Below are positions 18,870 through 28,105 of a stretch of DNA of 64,000 nucleotides, piece after piece. The stretch covers positions 6,637,001 through 6,701,000 of the forward strand of contig NZ_CP117709.1 in NCBI RefSeq assembly GCF_028622875.1. The letters run 5' to 3'. The translations under genes were made by a program, and so were the position numbers. The notes beneath the pieces are model-generated. The model had not been told where the DNA came from. It was given only the letters and a program-made list of their open reading frames with translations, and ran no database searches. This stretch comes from Streptomyces sp. MMBL 11-1. GTDB taxonomy: Bacteria; Actinomycetota; Actinomycetes; Streptomycetales; Streptomycetaceae. Position 1 is the first letter of the stretch, and every line of letters starts with the position of its first letter.

Positions 18870-19862
18870 TCAGGGGGCCGGGGTGCCCTCCGCCTCCGCC
18901 CGGCCCACCGCCGGGACCTCGCGGGCGGCCCGCCGGGCACGCAGCACCCGCCGCACCAGCAGCGCCAGGGCCCCGGTGACCAGGAACGGGAACGCGGCCC
19001 CGAACGCCACCGCGATCCACCGCAGCATCGTCACGAACGCGTCCCAGCCGCCGCCCAACGCGTCCAGGAACCCGGTCTCCTCCTCCCGCCCGTCCTCCTC
19101 CGGGGCGTCCGGCGGCGTCAGGTCCAGGGTGATCGTCGCCAGCGAGGTGCGGTCCTTCAGGCTCGATCGCTGGGCGAGCAGCGACTCCAGATCGGACTGA
19201 CGGCTGCTCAGCTCGCCTTCCAGGGCCACCACATCGCTGATCCTCTCCGCCCGGTCCATCAGCTCCCGCACCCGCGCCACGCTCGCGCGCTGCGTGGCGA
19301 TCCGGCTGTCCACGTCGACCACCTGGTCGGTGACGTCCTTCGCGTTCGAGGTGCGCGACAGCAGCTTCCCGGAGCCGGCCAGCTCCCGCAGCACCTCCTG
19401 GAACCGGTCCTGCGGCACCCGCACCACCAGGTGCGAGGTCTCGTGCGTGTCGTCCAGCCGCTCGGTCCTCTCCGTCGCCACCAGCCCGCCCGCGCCCTCC
19501 GCCGCGGCGCGCGCGGCGGCGACGGCCTTCGGGACGCTCCTCACCTCGACGGACAGAGCGGCCGTGCGGATGACATGCGTCGCCGCCGCCTTCGCCCCGG
19601 ACGGCTTCCCGTCCGCCCGCTTTCCGTCCGCCTGCTTCCCGTCCGACGACGCGGCCCCGCCCTCGTCCGCGGCTCCCGCCCCGGCCTGTCCGTCGGCGCG
19701 CCCCTCGGAGGCGTTCTTGCCGTCCGCCGCCTTCGCGCCGCTGTCCGACGCGTCGCCCGTCGCCCCGCAGCCGCCGACGGCGAGCAGGAGGCCGAGCACC
19801 CCGGCCACGAGCGCCGCCCGCCCGCGCGCGAGCGATCGATCGGTTCTGCTGTTCCATTCCAT
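18870..19862 (-). CDS. DUF4349 lipoprotein
   Basis: A 330-residue exported protein. The signal peptide ends in a lipobox with Cys32 (LLAVGGC). A Lys/Gly/Asp-rich linker (about 35-95) is followed by the DUF4349 domain: VIRTAALSVEVRSV, LVVRVPQDRFQEVLREL and the coiled-coil-like region from VTDQVVDVDSRI to LAQRSSL, then SLATITLDLTPP. One C-terminal membrane helix lies near 280-305, so both ends are membrane-held. Function is unknown; the fold suggests an envelope stress or adhesion role, which I cannot show. The ATG at 19862 has GGGGGG upstream. It is divergent from hemY, sharing a 126-bp promoter region. Confidence 0.85.
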   Translation of the reverse strand: MEWNSRTDRSLARGRAALVAGVLGLLLAVGGCGATGDASDSGAKAADGKNASEGRADGQAGAGAADEGGAASSDGKQADGKRADGKPSGAKAAATHVIRTAALSVEVRSVPKAVAAARAAAEGAGGLVATERTERLDDTHETSHLVVRVPQDRFQEVLRELAGSGKLLSRTSNAKDVTDQVVDVDSRIATQRASVARVRELMDRAERISDVVALEGELSSRQSDLESLLAQRSSLKDRTSLATITLDLTPPDAPEEDGREEETGFLDALGGGWDAFVTMLRWIAVAFGAAFPFLVTGALALLVRRVLRARRAAREVPAVGRAEAEGTPAP

Positions 19863-19988
19863 AACTGGTCCCCCCAGGACGGTGGTTGATGGTGCCGGTT
19901 CGACGCGTCCGCCCCGGGCCCGGTTGCCGGACAGCGGTTTCGAAGTGGTCACGGTCAGGACGCGGCACGGGTTTGAGAGAGTGGACCC

Positions 19989-21476
19989 ATGCAGCGTTCT
20001 CAACAGCGTGCGGAAACGCCCCCGGGCCACGTCGTCGTCATCGGCGGTGGCATCGCCGGTCTGGCGGCCGCCCATCACCTGGTCGCCAACGGACTGCGGG
20101 TCACCCTCCTGGAGGCGACGGACCGGCTCGGCGGGAAGCTCATGACCGGCGAGGTCGCGGGCGTCCAGGTCGACCTGGGGGCCGAGTCGATGCTCGCCCG
20201 GCGCCCCGAAGCGGTCGCCCTGGCCCGCGAGGTGGGCCTCGCCGACCGGCTCCAGCCACCCGCCACCGCCACCGCCTCGCTGTGGACGCGCGACGCGCTG
20301 CGCCCCATGCCCAAGGGGCACGTGATGGGCGTCCCCGGTGATCCGGCGGTGCTCGGTGCGGTGCTGTCCCCCGAGGGGCTGGCCCGGATCGCCGAGGAGC
20401 GCGACCTCACCCCGACCGCCGTCGGCGACGACGTGGCGGTCGGCGCGTACGTCGCCGACCGGCTGGGCCGCGAGGTCGTGGACCGGCTGGTCGAGCCCCT
20501 CCTCGGCGGCGTCTACGCCGGTGACGCCTACCGGATCTCGATGCGCGCCGCCGTCCCCCGGCTCTTCGAGGCGGTGCGGGAGGGCGGGCCGCTGCTGGAG
20601 GGCGTACGCCGCGTCCAGGAGCGGGCCGCCGCCCGGCAGCGGACCGGGCCCGTCTTCCAGGGCATCGAGGGCGGCATCGGCACCCTCCCGACCGCCGTCG
20701 CCGACGCCGTCCGGGCCGGCGGGGGCGAGATCCTCGACCGGACCCCCGTCCTCGGCCTGACCCGTACGGAATCGGGCTGGGCCGTCCGCACCGACGCCCG
20801 GACGATCGCCGCCGACGGCATCGTCCTGGCCACCCCCGCCTGGTCCGCCGGCACACTGCTGGCCGCCGAGTCACCCGCCGCGTCCGCCGAGCTGTCCGGC
20901 GTCGAGTACGCCTCGATGGCCCTGGTCACCCTGGCCTTCCGGCGGGCCGACATCGAACGCCACGAGGCCCTGCGCGGCCGTTCCGGCTTCCTCGTACCGC
21001 CGGTCGACGGCCACACGATCAAGGCGTCCACGTTCTCCAGCAACAAGTGGCAGTGGGTCGCGGACAGCGCCCCCGACCTGTTCGTGCTCCGTACCTCCGT
21101 CGGCCGGTACGGCGAGGAGGACCATCTGCACCGCGAGGACACGGAACTCGTCGCCGCCTCCCTGCGCGACCTCGCCGCGGCCACCGGGCTCACCGCCCGG
21201 CCCGTGGACTCCGAGGTCACCCGCTGGATCGGCGGCCTGCCGCAGTACCCGGTCGGCCACCTCGCCCGGGTCGCCCGGATCCGCGACGCGGTCGCGGCGC
21301 TCCCCGCCCTGCGGGTCTGCGGCGCGGTCTACGACGGGGTCGGCATCCCCGCCTGCATCGCCAGCGCGCGCCGGGCGGCCGACGAGATCGCGGGGGAGCT
21401 GAAGGGGGAAATCGCGGGAGAGATCATCGCCACGTCGACCCTGGTTCGGGGCACGGGGAGCGAGGCGGGACAATAG
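19989..21476 (+). CDS. hemY: Coproporphyrinogen III oxidase (HemY/CgoX type flavoprotein)
   Basis: A 495-residue FAD enzyme of the protoporphyrinogen oxidase superfamily: the FAD motif [17 protein letters not shown] lies at about 15-31, the second FAD loop is [18 protein letters not shown] and the C-terminal FAD contact is [19 protein letters not shown]. In actinobacteria HemY with HemQ downstream oxidises coproporphyrinogen III to coproporphyrin III rather than acting on protoporphyrinogen. The stop lies four bases before the hemQ ATG, so the two genes form an operon. It is older-style annotated hemG. No membrane helix is obvious; the family is peripheral. Confidence 0.92.
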   Translation: MQRSQQRAETPPGHVVVIGGGIAGLAAAHHLVANGLRVTLLEATDRLGGKLMTGEVAGVQVDLGAESMLARRPEAVALAREVGLADRLQPPATATASLWTRDALRPMPKGHVMGVPGDPAVLGAVLSPEGLARIAEERDLTPTAVGDDVAVGAYVADRLGREVVDRLVEPLLGGVYAGDAYRISMRAAVPRLFEAVREGGPLLEGVRRVQERAAARQRTGPVFQGIEGGIGTLPTAVADAVRAGGGEILDRTPVLGLTRTESGWAVRTDARTIAADGIVLATPAWSAGTLLAAESPAASAELSGVEYASMALVTLAFRRADIERHEALRGRSGFLVPPVDGHTIKASTFSSNKWQWVADSAPDLFVLRTSVGRYGEEDHLHREDTELVAASLRDLAAATGLTARPVDSEVTRWIGGLPQYPVGHLARVARIRDAVAALPALRVCGAVYDGVGIPACIASARRAADEIAGELKGEIAGEIIATSTLVRGTGSEAGQ

Positions 21477-21480
21477 CCGT

Positions 21481-22209
21481 ATGAGTGCTCCTGAGACTGT
21501 GACATCAAGCAAGAGTCCGAACGCCGGCAAGAAGGCCAAGGACCTCAACGAGGTCATCCGCTACACCCTGTGGTCGGTCTTCAAACTGCGCGACGTGCTC
21601 CCGCTGGACCGCGCGGGATACGCCGACGAGGTCCAGGAGCTGTTCGACCAGCTCGCGGCCAAGGACATCACCGTCCGCGGCACCTACGACGTGTCCGGGC
21701 TGCGGGCCGACGCCGACCTCATGATCTGGTGGCACGCCGAGACCTCGGACGAGCTCCAGGAGGCGTACAACCTCTTCAGGCGCACCAAGCTCGGCCGCGC
21801 CCTCGACCCGGTCTGGTCGAACATGGCGCTGCACCGTCCGGCCGAGTTCAACAAGTCCCACGTCCCGGCGTTCCTCGCCGACGAGACGCCGCGCGACTAC
21901 ATCAGCGTCTACCCCTTCGTCCGGTCCTACGACTGGTACCTGCTGCCCGACGAGGACCGCCGCCGCATGCTCGCGGACCACGGCAAGATGGCCCGGGGCT
22001 ACCCGGACGTCCGCGCCAACACCGTCGCCTCGTTCTCGCTGGGCGACTACGAGTGGGTCCTGGCCTTCGAGGCGGACGAGCTGTACCGCATCGTCGACCT
22101 GATGCGTCACCTGCGCGCCTCCGAGGCACGTCTCCACGTGCGCGAGGAGGTCCCGTTCTACACGGGCCGCAGGAAGAGCGTCGCAGACCTGGTGGCCGGG
22201 CTCGCATAA
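21481..22209 (+). CDS. hemQ: Coproheme decarboxylase HemQ/ChdC
   Basis: A 242-residue chlorite-dismutase-fold enzyme that decarboxylates coproheme to heme b, the last step of the coproporphyrin-dependent pathway. Family segments are [45 protein letters not shown] (which carries the Tyr region thought to be catalytic) and [18 protein letters not shown], where the His matches the proximal heme ligand position. It ends EVPFYTGR, as usual. The Arg of true chlorite dismutases is not expected here, and the genomic pairing with hemY supports HemQ. It starts four bases after hemY. A strong hairpin follows. Confidence 0.94.
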   Translation: MSAPETVTSSKSPNAGKKAKDLNEVIRYTLWSVFKLRDVLPLDRAGYADEVQELFDQLAAKDITVRGTYDVSGLRADADLMIWWHAETSDELQEAYNLFRRTKLGRALDPVWSNMALHRPAEFNKSHVPAFLADETPRDYISVYPFVRSYDWYLLPDEDRRRMLADHGKMARGYPDVRANTVASFSLGDYEWVLAFEADELYRIVDLMRHLRASEARLHVREEVPFYTGRRKSVADLVAGLA

Positions 22210-22284
22210 CCAGCGAGTCCCGCACCACCCCAACCCGGAAGATCAGAACGACGGGCACCGGGCACCGATCGTGCCGCCCGCCGT

Positions 22285-22392
22285 TCCAGCGACACCGGGT
22301 TCGGCTTCGGGGGCCGTCGCACCGTGATGGTGCGGCGGCCCCCGCTCCGTACCTCCCGCCGGAGGGTCAGTCCAGCGACACCGGGTTCGGCT
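22285..22392. repeat. Pair of 22-bp direct repeats flanking a terminator
   Basis: The 22-bp block beginning TCCAGCGACACCGGG is found at 22285-22306 and again, identical, at 22371-22392. The second copy codes for the last residues (NPVSLD region) of the secreted hydrolase gene on the minus strand. The first lies outside the gene, beyond its terminator hairpin. Confidence 0.8.
22308..22344. terminator. Bidirectional hairpin between hemQ and the secreted hydrolase gene
   Basis: A 16-bp stem (left arm CGGGGGCCGTCGCACC, loop GTGAT) with a single wobble position, between two convergent genes. Confidence 0.8.
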
Positions 22393-23929
22393 CCGGACGC
22401 GCGGCGCAGTCCGCACCCCGCCCCGGCACCTCACCGGTCAGCAGATACCGGCGCAGATGGTCGTCGACGCAGGTGTTCCCGGCCCCGCCGACGCCGTGCG
22501 TCCCGGCGCCCCGCTCGGTCACCAGCGACGACCCGGGCAGCCGCTTCCGCAGCTCCAGCGCCCCCTTGTACGGGGTCGCCGCGTCCCGCTCCGCCGCCAG
22601 GATCAGCACCGGCGGCAACTCGCCCCACCGCGTCCCGACCTCCATCGGCCGCTGCCGGGGCGCGGGCCAGAAGGCGCACGGCAGGTTCGTGAAGGCGTTG
22701 TCCCAGGTCTCGAAGGGCGCGACGCGCGCCAGTTCCGTGTGGTCCCGGTCCCACACCTCGAAGTCCTCGGGCCAGGGCGCGTCGTTGCACTCGACGGCCG
22801 TGTACACCGCCTGCGCGTTCTCGTTGTCCCTGGCCGCCACCGCACGGGGGGAGGCCTGCGCGACCAGCGGCTCCGGGTTGCCCCGGACGTACTCGGAGAG
22901 CGCCGTCGCCCGCATCGCCCAGTAGTCGTCGTAGTAACCGGCCCCCAGGAACGCCGAGTGCAGCTGCCCCGGCCCCACCGTGCCGCCCGCGGGCTCCACC
23001 GCCAGCCCGGCGCGCACCTCGTCGTAGTGGCGCTGCACCGACTCGGGTGTGTCCCCCAGGTGATAGACGTCGTCGTGCTTGGCCACCCAGCGGCGGAAGT
23101 CCTCCCACCGCGCCTCGAAGGCCAGCGACTGACCCATGTTCGAGCGGTACCAGATCTGCTCCGGGTCCGGGTCGACCACCGAGTCGAAGACCATGCGCCG
23201 TACGTGGGAGGGGAACAGCGTCGCGTACAGCGCGCCGAAGTACGTCCCGTAGGACGCCCCCATGAAGGTCAGCCGCTTCTCGCCGAGCGCGGCCCGCAGG
23301 ACGTCCAGGTCACGGGCGTTGTTCAGCGACGTGTAGTGCCGCAGCGTGTCGCCCGCGTGCTGAGCGCAGCCCTCCGCGTACGCCTTCGCGCGGGCGACCC
23401 GCCGCTCCTTGTGCTCCCGCGTCGGGTGGGTCGGCGCGTCGGTCGGGCCCTTCGTGTACGCGGCGGGGTCCTGGCAGGTCAGCGGGGCGGAGGAGCCGTT
23501 CACCCCGCGCGGGGCGTAGCCGACCAGGTCGTACGCCTCGGCGATCTCCTTCCACTCCGGCAGCTCGCCGGCCATCGGGAAGGTGATGCTGGACGCTCCG
23601 GGGCCGCCCGGGTTGTAGACGAACGCGCCCTGCCGGCCGTCGGCCGGGCCGGTGGCCCCGGTGCGACTCACGGTCAGTTCGAGCTGTTTCCCGTCCGGTT
23701 CGGCGTAGTCGAGGGGCACTTTCACCGTGCCGCACTTCAGGGAGTCCGGGAGCATCTCCTTCTCCGGGCAGGAGACGAAATCGATCCCGGCGGCCGTGGC
23801 CCGGGCGGCGGCGATCGCCGTGCCCCGGGCCTCGTCGGAGCCCCGGCCCTCCCGGGCGTCCGCGGGGGCGGCGGCCAGGGCGGACAGGACCAGGGAGCCG
23901 ATCGATGTGTACAGCGCAGCAGTTCTCAC
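22367..23929 (-). CDS. Secreted tripeptidyl-aminopeptidase-like alpha/beta hydrolase (S33)
   Basis: A 520-residue exported serine hydrolase. The Sec signal peptide covers about 1-25 (hydrophobic SIGSLVLSALAAA, cleavage after APADA). The oxyanion segment is VYNPGGPGASS. The nucleophile Ser is in GASYGTYFG near 225. In the C-terminal TAP-like domain the Asp is in AERDAATP near 446 and the His in GTHGVGG near 477. The family releases tripeptides or other N-terminal peptides from secreted proteins. The GTG at 23929 has GAGAGG eight bases upstream and is followed at once by the signal peptide, so it is preferred over longer frames that reach 24124. It converges on hemQ. Confidence 0.9.
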   Translation of the reverse strand: MRTAALYTSIGSLVLSALAAAPADAREGRGSDEARGTAIAAARATAAGIDFVSCPEKEMLPDSLKCGTVKVPLDYAEPDGKQLELTVSRTGATGPADGRQGAFVYNPGGPGASSITFPMAGELPEWKEIAEAYDLVGYAPRGVNGSSAPLTCQDPAAYTKGPTDAPTHPTREHKERRVARAKAYAEGCAQHAGDTLRHYTSLNNARDLDVLRAALGEKRLTFMGASYGTYFGALYATLFPSHVRRMVFDSVVDPDPEQIWYRSNMGQSLAFEARWEDFRRWVAKHDDVYHLGDTPESVQRHYDEVRAGLAVEPAGGTVGPGQLHSAFLGAGYYDDYWAMRATALSEYVRGNPEPLVAQASPRAVAARDNENAQAVYTAVECNDAPWPEDFEVWDRDHTELARVAPFETWDNAFTNLPCAFWPAPRQRPMEVGTRWGELPPVLILAAERDAATPYKGALELRKRLPGSSLVTERGAGTHGVGGAGNTCVDDHLRRYLLTGEVPGRGADCAARPEPNPVSLD

Positions 23930-24057
23930 GCGCGGTGCCTCTCTGCGGATGCGGAGAGGGATGGTCGGGCACGCGGGACGTGATGTCCAGCACCGGCCGG
24001 GCATGTCCGGGGCCATGACCCCGATGGGCGGTCGGATGCCGGGACGCCGGGCCCCGT

Positions 24058-24169
24058 TCAGGAGCCGCCGCCCCCACGGGAGCCTCCCGGGCTGGAGCCC
24101 CCGCTGCTCGATCCGCCGCCGCACCGGGTGGGCCCGGGGTCGCCGGCGGAGCGGGCACGTTCAGGGCGT
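24058..24169 (-). pseudogene. Possible remnant of a Gly/Ser-rich DUF692 partner protein (C-terminal tail only)
   Basis: Immediately after the DUF692 stop, a minus-strand frame reads about 37 codons to a TGA at 24058-24060. Its last 21 residues are CGGGSSSGGSSPG then GSRGGGGS. This is the tail type of TIGR04222-like proteins, which I recall being encoded beside DUF692 genes in actinomycetes. The domain that should precede such a tail, about 200-250 residues, is missing. The frame runs back into the DUF692 coding region without an evident start. I read it as the end of a gene whose body was deleted. Chance Gly-rich coding in GC-rich DNA is the alternative. Confidence 0.35.
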
Positions 24170-25507
24170 TCACTTCCCCACGAGGGCGGCACGGGCCGCC
24201 CGGACCAGCCGGGTGGCACGGCGAGGGGGCCGGGCTCCCGACCGGTCCCGCCGCCAGTACGTCAGCCGGCGCCGCGCCACCGGATCGGCGGGACCGCCCG
24301 CGATGAGCACATGCTCCGCGAAGTCCAGGGCGTCGCGCCGGTACCCGCCGGACATCGGGCGGCTGCCCGCGTACGCGAGGAACGCGGCGCGATAGCCCTC
24401 GCCGAGGATCTCCGGCAGCTCCGGCGCGACCTTGGCCACGACGTCGGCGCGCTTGGCGGCCAGCGCCCGGCTCTGCACCCGCAGCCGCCGGCGGTCGAAC
24501 CCCTCGGGCGCCGGCGTTCCCGCCACCAGCGCGGAGAGCAGCGCGGTCTGCGCGACGGCGGTACGGTCGCGGGTTCCGGCCGGCACGGGGACCGCGGGCG
24601 CACGGCCCCCCTTGCCGTCCCCGATGCCACCGCCGCACCCGTCGCGTGCCGCGTCCCCGGCCGTGGCACGCGGGTCGGCCGGGGGAGCCGCCTGCCACAG
24701 CGTCGCCCGGATCGCGTCCAGTTCGCCCGCCAGCTCCGCGGCCGGCGGGAAGGCGTCGTCGCGCTCCAGCAGCACGCCCGGCGGGTCGACCCGGGAGCGG
24801 AGTTCGGCCAGCACCTGAAGGACCGGAGCGGTCACCGGGTGGGCGTGCGTGTCGTGCCAGACGCCGTTCCTCTCGACCCCGCCCGCCACATGGACGTACG
24901 CGATGGCCTCCACCGGCAGCTCGTCCAGCGCCTTCGCCGGGTCCTGGCCCAGGTTGACGTGGTTGGTGTGCAGGTTGGCCACGTCGATCAGCAGCCGCAC
25001 CCCGGTCCGCTCGACCAGCTCCGCCAGGAACCGCCCCTCGGTCAGCTCCTCGTCCGGCCAGGTGATCAGCGCCGCGATGTTCTCCAGGGCGAGCGGCACC
25101 GGCAGCGAGTCCTGCGCGATCCGCACGTTCTCGCACAGCACGTCCAGCGCGTCCCAGGTGCGCGGCACCGGCAGCAGATGCCCCGCCTCCAGCCTCGGCG
25201 ACGCGGTCAGCGGCCCCCCGGCCCGTACGAACGCGATGTGCTCGGTCACCAGCGGCGACCCCAGCAGCTCGGCGCGCGCCGCGAGGGAGGCGAGGCGCCC
25301 GGGGTCCGGGCGGTCGGCGCCGCCCAGCCCGAGCGCCACCCCGTGCGGCACGACCCGCACGCCACGCTCCCGGAGCCGTACCAGGGAGTCCGGGAGATGG
25401 CCGGCGCAGAGGTTCTCCGCGACGGCCTCGACCCAGTCGATCCCCGCCAGCGCCTCCACCTCGTCCGCGATCTCCGGCCGCCAGCCGATGCCGATGCCCA
25501 GTTCCAT
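24170..25507 (-). CDS. DUF692 multinuclear non-heme iron oxidase (MNIO) family protein
   Basis: A 445-residue protein. Residues 1 to about 285 are a DUF692 TIM barrel with its metal-binding segments in order: [51 protein letters not shown] and HDTHAHPV. Members such as MbnB, TglH and ChrH hold two or three irons and oxidatively modify Cys or other residues of peptides. Residues about 330-445 form an extra Arg/Ala-rich domain with a helical core ([18 protein letters not shown] segment, FAEHVLIAG) that resembles the putative DNA-binding/accessory domain often fused or adjacent to DUF692. The natural substrate is not evident; a remnant tail gene follows directly. No RBS is obvious. Confidence 0.86.
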   Translation of the reverse strand: MELGIGIGWRPEIADEVEALAGIDWVEAVAENLCAGHLPDSLVRLRERGVRVVPHGVALGLGGADRPDPGRLASLAARAELLGSPLVTEHIAFVRAGGPLTASPRLEAGHLLPVPRTWDALDVLCENVRIAQDSLPVPLALENIAALITWPDEELTEGRFLAELVERTGVRLLIDVANLHTNHVNLGQDPAKALDELPVEAIAYVHVAGGVERNGVWHDTHAHPVTAPVLQVLAELRSRVDPPGVLLERDDAFPPAAELAGELDAIRATLWQAAPPADPRATAGDAARDGCGGGIGDGKGGRAPAVPVPAGTRDRTAVAQTALLSALVAGTPAPEGFDRRRLRVQSRALAAKRADVVAKVAPELPEILGEGYRAAFLAYAGSRPMSGGYRRDALDFAEHVLIAGGPADPVARRRLTYWRRDRSGARPPRRATRLVRAARAALVGK

Positions 25508-25644
25508 GGTGTTTCCCCCGTCCCCCTGCTCACCTCGTTCTGTTCAGGGGTCATGACCCCGTCACGCGGCGACGAACCCGACCGGAGGGACGTTCAGAGC
25601 TATATCTGAGGTTCCCGGGCCGCCGGCCCGTCAGGGCATCGGCC

Positions 25645-26388
25645 TCAGCCGTTCCCGGCGCGGCGACGCAGCGCCGGGTGGTCGGCGACCACCGTGCAGG
25701 ACCCCGGGGCGATCTCGGTGAACCCCGCGTCGCGCACCACCGGCAGCCCGCTCACCGTCAGCTCCCGCCAGCGCTCCGCGCCCGGGGTGGCGACGGCGAG
25801 CGGGAACCCGGCCTCGCGCCACGCCTCGCGCCCGGTGTCGGACAGCTCCCACCAGGCGAGCTGCGCCGCGTGTCCCGCCTGCGCCATCGTCTTGCCCGCC
25901 GACATGTCCAACTCCGGGTTGAGCCACAGGACCGGGCCGGAGAGATCGGGCGCGGCGGGCGGCTCGGGATCCTCCAGTTCGGTGCCCGACACCTGGAGCT
26001 TGGCCAGCTCCTTGGGCCAGCCGTCCAGCGGGATCGGCGGGAACACCCGTACCTCCGCCCCGTCCTCGCCCGTCACCGTGATGCCGTCCAGCGCCGCGGC
26101 CTTGCGCCACTCCGCGCCGCGCGCCCGGCGCACGACCTTGCGGATCCGGGCGTCCTGCCAGTCCCGCATCGCCCCCGACCACTCGCCGTCGCCCAGGGAC
26201 CGCTCGTCGGAGAGGATCGTCAGCACGGCACGGGCGGCGGCGCGCAGCGCGTCGGTGCGGGCGGGCGGGTCCGTCTTCTCCAGGTGGAGCACGAGCGGCA
26301 GCACGAACTGCCGCGCCTGGTCGCGGTCGGCCGGGCCGTCGTGGAACGGGCTCTCGGGGGCGGGGGCGGGGGCGTTGTGGCTGGTCAC
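25645..26388 (-). CDS. PTH2-like peptidyl-tRNA hydrolase family protein
   Basis: A 247-residue cytoplasmic protein. The C-terminal half carries the PTH2 signature LDMSAGKTMAQAGHAAQLA near 160-178, the GKxxAQxxHA pattern of bacterial and archaeal type-2 peptidyl-tRNA hydrolases. The last part, ITE-like GFTEIAPGSCTVVADHPA, resembles the usual TEIxPGTxTvLAIGP end. The N-terminal 130 residues are an actinobacterial extension of unknown function. It could recycle stalled peptidyl-tRNA or act on a related ester. The GTG start faces the AIM24 gene divergently, with about 70 bp between them. Confidence 0.82.
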   Translation of the reverse strand: MTSHNAPAPAPESPFHDGPADRDQARQFVLPLVLHLEKTDPPARTDALRAAARAVLTILSDERSLGDGEWSGAMRDWQDARIRKVVRRARGAEWRKAAALDGITVTGEDGAEVRVFPPIPLDGWPKELAKLQVSGTELEDPEPPAAPDLSGPVLWLNPELDMSAGKTMAQAGHAAQLAWWELSDTGREAWREAGFPLAVATPGAERWRELTVSGLPVVRDAGFTEIAPGSCTVVADHPALRRRAGNG

Positions 26389-26459
26389 CTTCCCAGTCTG
26401 CCAGGCCGGAAAGGTCGCCTGCTTGGCGGAACGACCAGGTCCGGGTGAGGATGCTCCGC

Positions 26460-27134
26460 ATGAAGAGCGATCTCTTTTCCAGCGACCACCTGGCCCAGCC
26501 GGCCACCGCCCCCGGCATGACCCTGCAGAACGCCAAATCGATCAAGTACGCCGTCAACGGGGAGATGCACGCCCGGCAGGGATCGATGATCGCCTTCCGC
26601 GGCAATCTCCAGTTCGAGCGCAAGGGCCAGGGCATCGGCGGCATGCTCAAGCGCGCGGTCACCGGCGAGGGCCTGGCGCTCATGGCGGTCCGGGGCCAGG
26701 GCGAGGCGTGGTTCGCGCACGAGGCGGCGAACTGCTTCATCGTCGAGCTGGACCAGGGCGACTCCATCACCATCAACGGCCGCAACGTCCTCTGCTTCGA
26801 CCCCACGCTCTCCTACGAGATCAAGACCGTGAAGGGCGCCGGAATGGTCGGCGGCGGCCTCTTCAACAGCGTCTTCACGGGCTACGGCAAGCTCGGCCTG
26901 ATGTGCGAGGGCACCCCGATCGTGATCCCCGTGACCGCCGCCCAGCCGGTGTACGTGGACACGGACGCGGTCGTCGGCTGGAGCCAGCAGCTCACGACCA
27001 GCCTGAACCGCTCGCAGAGCGTCGGCTCCATGGTGCGCGGCGGATCCGGCGAGGCCGTCCAGCTGATGCTCCAGGGCGAGGGTTTCGTCATCGTGCGGCC
27101 GAGCGAGGCCAGGCCGGAGAAGACCTCCAACTGA
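26460..27134 (+). CDS. AIM24 family protein
   Basis: A 224-residue all-beta protein of the AIM24 family (related to the mitochondrial MICOS-associated protein). Core segments are ARQGSMIAFRGNLQFE, GEGLALMAVRGQGEAWFA, FIVELDQGDSITINGRNVLCF and GLFNSVFTGYGKLGLM. Bacterial function is unresolved. The ATG at 26460 has GAGGA nine bases upstream; an ATG at 26451 and a GTG at 26445 are also in frame. The stop is two bases before the GTG of the ABC ATPase gene, so the protein is encoded at the head of a four-gene operon with a transporter. Confidence 0.85.
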   Translation: MKSDLFSSDHLAQPATAPGMTLQNAKSIKYAVNGEMHARQGSMIAFRGNLQFERKGQGIGGMLKRAVTGEGLALMAVRGQGEAWFAHEAANCFIVELDQGDSITINGRNVLCFDPTLSYEIKTVKGAGMVGGGLFNSVFTGYGKLGLMCEGTPIVIPVTAAQPVYVDTDAVVGWSQQLTTSLNRSQSVGSMVRGGSGEAVQLMLQGEGFVIVRPSEARPEKTSN

Positions 27135-27136
27135 CC

Positions 27137-28105
27137 GTGGAACTCCAGGGCGTGGGCCACCGTTACGGCCTCCGCGGCGCCTGGGTGCTGCGCGGGGTCG
27201 ACCTCACGCTGCCCGAGCGGACGCTGATCCGGGTCGAAGGGGGCAACGGCGCGGGCAAGTCCACCCTGCTGCGGCTGCTCGCCGGGATCGACGCTCCCGC
27301 CGAGGGGCGGATCACCGGCCGCCGGGCCCGCACCGCGTACGTCCCCGAGCGCTTTCCGGCGGCGCTGCCCCTGACCGCCACCGGCTACCTCGTCCACCTC
27401 GGCCGGATCCACGGGTTGCGGAGCGCCGAGGCGAAAGTGCGGGCGGGGGAGTGGCTGACCCGGTTCGGAGCGGCGGACCACGCCCGTACCCCGCTCGCCG
27501 AACTCTCCAAGGGCACCAGCCAGAAGGTCGCCGTCGCCCAGGCGCTGCTCGCCGAACCGGATCTGCTGGTCCTGGACGAGGCCTGGACCGGACTCGACAC
27601 CTCCGCCCGCGGCGAACTGGACCGTGCCGTGGCGGAGCGCGTCGCGGCGGGCGCCACCGTCGTCTTCGTCGACCACGACCCGCGACGCCTGGCCGGGGCG
27701 GCGGACCTCACCCTGCGGACCGGGGAAGGCGGGGTCCAGCGGGCGACGGCCCCGACGCCGACGGGCCCCGTCGCCGGCCCCCGTGTCCTGGTCGAGGCCG
27801 AGGGCCCGCCCGGCGCACCGCTGCCCGCCGCGCTGCCGGGAGGCCCGGTCCGGGAGCGGCCGGCCGGCGCGGCCCCCGGCCTCGTACGCCTCACCGTTCC
27901 CGCGCCCTACTCCGACGCGCTCCTGGCGGCCCTGCTCACGGCCCGTCCGCCCTGGCACATCCGGCGGGTCGCCCGGGCCGAGGCCTCCGGGCCGGCTGAG
28001 GCACACGGCCCGGCCGAGGCGTTCGGGCAGGCCTCCCCCCGGGCGTCCGTACGGACCAGGAGCACCGAGGCGCCCGATACCTCCGAGGTGTCCGAAGCGC
28101 CGTGA
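27137..28105 (+). CDS. ABC transporter ATP-binding protein
   Basis: A 322-residue ATPase. Walker A is GGNGAGKST near 37, the signature region LSKGTSQKVAVAQ near 127, Walker B LLVLDEAWTGLD near 145 and the H-loop VDHDPRR near 177. The nucleotide-binding domain ends near 195. The last 125 residues are an Ala/Pro-rich extension with no known domain; they end in low-complexity EAPDTSEVSEAP. The signature Gly context (SKGTSQ rather than SGGQ) is the variant seen in CcmA/NatA-like exporters. The GTG starts two bases after the AIM24 stop and the 3' end overlaps the permease gene (GTGA). Confidence 0.88.
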   Translation: MELQGVGHRYGLRGAWVLRGVDLTLPERTLIRVEGGNGAGKSTLLRLLAGIDAPAEGRITGRRARTAYVPERFPAALPLTATGYLVHLGRIHGLRSAEAKVRAGEWLTRFGAADHARTPLAELSKGTSQKVAVAQALLAEPDLLVLDEAWTGLDTSARGELDRAVAERVAAGATVVFVDHDPRRLAGAADLTLRTGEGGVQRATAPTPTGPVAGPRVLVEAEGPPGAPLPAALPGGPVRERPAGAAPGLVRLTVPAPYSDALLAALLTARPPWHIRRVARAEASGPAEAHGPAEAFGQASPRASVRTRSTEAPDTSEVSEAP

